NCBI GenBank assembly: GCA_014729015.1
Contig: WJKR01000025.1
Span: 1 to 32,416, forward strand
Source: Candidatus Woesearchaeota archaeon
GTDB lineage: Archaea > Nanobdellota > Nanobdellia > Woesearchaeales > WJKR01
Direction: 5' to 3'
DNA: 32,416 nucleotides
Position numbers and translations under genes: made by a program. The notes beneath the pieces were generated by a model, which saw only the letters and a list, made by a program, of their open reading frames with translations, made no database searches and was not told the origin of the DNA. Below are positions 31,301 to 32,416 of the stretch, one piece after another (position 1 is the first letter of the stretch; each line of letters opens with the position of its first letter).

Positions 31301-31955
31301 TGATGGTAGCGCTTCGTATGATCCTGACGGCGGCGACATCGTTTGGTATCATTGGGATTTCGGCAATGGTGAGATTGCTGCGGGCGTGCACGCGCAGGGC
31401 AGCGTCGTGTACAACCAGCTCGGCACGTACACGGTGACGTTGACGGTGACTGATGACGAGGATGACACGGTGGACGATACGGTGGTCGTGACGGTGATTG
31501 ACGAGCCGTACGTCGCGAAGTGCGCTGATGGCAGGGACAATGATGGTGACGGCTTGGTGGACATGGCCGACCCTGGTTGCTCGTCGCCTGATGATGCGAG
31601 CGAGGTCAACCTGGTGAATAGCGGTCCCGAGAAGGGGTTGAAGGTCGTTTCTATCAGCTCATATAGTGCCGAAGGCGCTGCTGTCGCGTTGCCTGGCGAC
31701 GTCTTGGTGGTGAAGACCGTGCTGGAGAACGTCTTGCGCCAGCCGTTGGAGGACTTGCGTATCGGCTTCGCTGTGCCTGAGCTGGGCGTGCAGCAGAAGA
31801 GCAGCCAGTTCGACGTGCAGCCTGGTAGGCGCGTGACGAAGCAGTTGCTCGTGTACTTGCCGTGGGACGCTGCTCTTGGCGAGTATTATACGGAGTTCAC
31901 CGTGGCGAACGATGAGCTGCGCAGGTCGTTGCATCGTTCGTTGACCATTAAGTGA
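28332..31955 (+). CDS. Secreted multi-domain PKD/Ig-repeat surface protein
   Basis: A 1207-aa exported protein. The start at 28332 is chosen from the GGAGGG sequence and the signal peptide KQLLFSILLVIMLIMTVQA, with cleavage likely after ASA. It contains about seven PKD domains, recognised by YxWxFGD-type cores (YAWAFGDDTTS, SHDWTFGDG, YEWDFDGDG, YHWDFGNGE), and three He_PIG/cadherin-like domains with a PAWLTLEDCGLAGTAP pattern. Near the C terminus is CADGRDNDGDGLVDMADPGC, a calcium-loop-like cysteine-bounded motif, then a final Ig-like domain. There is no C-terminal membrane anchor or obvious sorting signal. Ten N-x-S/T sequons make it a plausible AglB substrate. Two PKD units share an exact 79-bp repeat. 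It is probably a cell-surface, adhesive or S-layer-associated protein. Confidence 0.88.
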   Translation: MKQLLFSILLVIMLIMTVQAASAAVTYAHWQPNETATITINEGDTAAFDWYAQTNWYNLDVDVQLNDGTDTLVTYVAGLQPNNYAGGTVEVDQDDYQAPGTYTVSVWATDILGYQDTHTIELVVEGRTPEDNDLIDVEVTAEPTDGEAPLEVSFTCTAVGGDAPISYAWAFGDDTTSDEQNTTHTYTEPGAYTAMCTATDNDGDLMSELVVITVGLVNKAPEMEPIDDQYVDETTTFTYDLQVSDPDNTLDELICYDAEFMKVDTKHTKGADDIKYIPDWAVLDGCTIVGEAPAVESDEEYYVRVGVKDPEGLFDEEDFYITVRQRNQPPTIEDVADLTISEGTNITVPFTVTDADALDTLTCSVTSGTELPAWLTLEDCGLAGTAPQVNGSDTSTISITVTDDKNASDTMAFTITVVDAGNGPTADFTWSPTNPLVAEAVQFTDTSSDDGNIVSHDWTFGDGARSDQHHPTHSYASGGSYQVTLVVTDDDGLTGITQQTITVTDYDFSSITVSADPTTGTAPLDVNFTCSVIGGDAPLTYSWEFDDGTFSTDQNPTHTYHAVGTYTASCLAKDVDGDTISGPVVVYVEETTATNHPPIMQPLPDDEVYEGEHYTKQLLVSDPDDDPVTCYSAADLGYGISLPAWLSLDKDNCVLSGTAPEVTEDKVYLVEVGVEDDGGLTDSEYYYLTVKDLPANNVPPTADFAWDPAAPSVGETVTFTATATDIDGNIVLYEWDLDDDGSYELSGPTTDTVLRSYPSAGDVAVRLRVTDDDGAADSVAKIITITDVSDHDFTDIAVAADPISGFAPLAVNFTCSVIGGDAPISYAWAFGDDTTSDEQNTTHTYRTTGPFTATCTARDEDGDAIHGSVDIAVAALPTNDAPVASFSWLPVVPETNESVTFNANASTDNDGSIVLYEWDFDGDGVWDATGVAVTIAYAAPGAYDVTLRVTDDNGAQDTETKEVAVVKPSALPVAEAGPDLTVYVNTLVKIDGSASYDPDGGDIVWYHWDFGNGEIAAGVHAQGSVVYNQLGTYTVTLTVTDDEDDTVDDTVVVTVIDEPYVAKCADGRDNDGDGLVDMADPGCSSPDDASEVNLVNSGPEKGLKVVSISSYSAEGAAVALPGDVLVVKTVLENVLRQPLEDLRIGFAVPELGVQQKSSQFDVQPGRRVTKQLLVYLPWDAALGEYYTEFTVANDELRRSLHRSLTIK
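28807..28885 (+). repeat. 79-bp exact direct repeat, copy 1 (PKD domain 1)
   Basis: This segment, beginning TCGGCGGCGACGCCCCCATC, is identical to 30784-30862, also inside the PKD gene. The flanks and the corresponding part of other PKD units (for example near 29930) have diverged, including at synonymous sites. Confidence 0.85.
30784..30862 (+). repeat. 79-bp exact direct repeat, copy 2 (PKD domain 5)
   Basis: Identical to 28807-28885, 1977 bp away (a whole number of codons). It encodes the same GGDAPISYAWAFGDDT stretch. Identity at silent sites suggests recent copying between units. Confidence 0.85.
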
Positions 31956-31956
31956 A

Positions 31957-31982
31957 ATCATTCTTTTTTTATTCTTTTTTTA
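31957..31982 (+). terminator. T-rich terminator after the PKD-protein gene
   Basis: Two T-runs (CTTTTTTTATTCTTTTTTT) directly follow the stop codon, the usual form of an archaeal terminator. Confidence 0.6.
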
Positions 31983-32030
31983 AGTCATCATCAATCCATA
32001 TAAAAACTGTTCTTACTCATGAATAGAAAA

Positions 32031-32070
32031 CTTTATATGTGTTCTTGTGTTCTCCCATGGCCTAGGAGGG
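32031..32070 (+). promoter_or_regulatory. TATA box and Shine-Dalgarno sequence of the last gene
   Basis: CTTTATATG (32031-32039) would place the transcript start near 32061. AGGAGGG at 32064-32070 is a strong Shine-Dalgarno sequence with correct spacing to the ATG at 32079. A second TATA-like box (CCATATAAAAAC) is at about 31997-32008. Confidence 0.6.
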
Positions 32071-32078
32071 ATGGTGCT

Positions 32079-32416
32079 ATGGCAAAAACTACTATTCAAG
32101 CGCAACAAGAACGATTTCGCAAACTAAGCGAATTATTTTCACACAAGAACGTGACCGACGTCGAAGCACTCAAGCAACTCGGCCTCTATGAGCAGGCAGA
32201 GGCGTTCGTGAAGCGAGTGATGGGAGAGGGATACAGCCTCAACGACCAAAAGCTCAACATGGACGACTTTGTGGAGCACGACCCCATCCCTGAGCGGAAG
32301 GTATCGATGGGCCAGAAGGTCGCCGCCGGCACCTTGGCAGCCGGCGCCGCGCTAGCGCTTGGCGCAGGGGACATATTCGGAAACCCCGCCCCTGACGTTC
32401 CGGCACCGCTCAGCCA
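32079..32416 (+). CDS. Unrecognised protein, 3' end cut by the window
   Basis: The first 112 codons of a gene missing from the ORF track because it runs off the edge. The ATG at 32079 is set by the AGGAGGG sequence. The N terminus (MAKTTIQAQQERFRKLSELF) is helical and charged. It is followed by TDVEALKQLGLYEQAEAFVK, an acidic stretch, and a small-residue hydrophobic segment AAGTLAAGAALALGAGDIF that could cross the membrane, then a proline-rich stretch. I cannot assign a family. It could be a membrane-anchored surface protein with a cytosolic N-terminal helix bundle. Confidence 0.7.
   Translation, partial: MAKTTIQAQQERFRKLSELFSHKNVTDVEALKQLGLYEQAEAFVKRVMGEGYSLNDQKLNMDDFVEHDPIPERKVSMGQKVAAGTLAAGAALALGAGDIFGNPAPDVPAPLS

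Noticed and set aside
1-32416. CRISPR array, tRNA genes, insertion sequences
   Set aside because: No regularly spaced direct repeats, no recognisable tRNA T-loop/acceptor pattern and no transposase motifs were seen on either strand by reading; a covariance-model scan would be needed to exclude unusual RNAs.

Overview
The window is archaeal. TATA boxes centred about 24-30 bp upstream of start codons point to leaderless transcripts. Genes end in T-rich terminators, the only rRNA gene is a lone 5S gene with its own TATA box, and the oligosaccharyltransferase is of the AglB/STT3 type. Several small archaeal lineages (DPANN or similar) would fit, but I cannot place it more precisely. Base composition and codon use change sharply from gene to gene, which suggests an accessory cell-surface island assembled by transfer.

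Layout. 1-1271: end of a PAP2 phosphatase gene, a 60-aa conserved-looking small protein, and a UDP-xylose-synthase-like pseudogene truncated at both ends. 1280-1394 (-): 5S rRNA. 1437-4016 (-): a GmhB-HldC fusion, an HldD-like epimerase and a coiled-coil/winged-helix protein whose gene and promoter carry a dense array of TGAGA/TCTCA pentamers. 4224-8462 (+): PAPS-making operon cysQ-cysD-DUF2061-cysN-cysC. 8495-15553: four sulfotransferase genes, one frameshifted and one fused to a GT9/heptosyltransferase-like domain, plus two glycosyltransferases. 15559-18907 (-): GT9 heptosyltransferase, DxD glycosyltransferase and Wzx-type flippase. 19077-21569: an FkbM methyltransferase, a predicted beta-propeller, and a second FkbM gene broken by a frameshift. 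21576-25173 (-): HldE-type heptose kinase, GmhA, a GT2 enzyme, DUF2304 and a Dpm1-like GT2. 25213-28080 (-): AglB. 28332-31955 (+): secreted 1207-aa PKD/Ig-repeat protein. 32079-end (+): start of an unrecognised gene.

How it fits together. GmhA, the kinase, GmhB, HldC and HldD form a complete route from sedoheptulose 7-phosphate to a nucleotide-activated (presumably ADP-) heptose. The CysDNC genes make APS and PAPS, and CysQ clears the PAP by-product. Heptosyltransferase-like enzymes, other glycosyltransferases, FkbM methyltransferases and sulfotransferases could then build and decorate a lipid-linked glycan. A flippase and AglB could export it and transfer it to proteins such as the sequon-rich PKD protein encoded next door. 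The main hypothesis is therefore a sulfated, heptose-containing surface glycan in an archaeon. The individual families are well known; the combination, two unusual domain fusions, three probable +1-A reading-frame breaks and the pentamer array are the points worth a second look.
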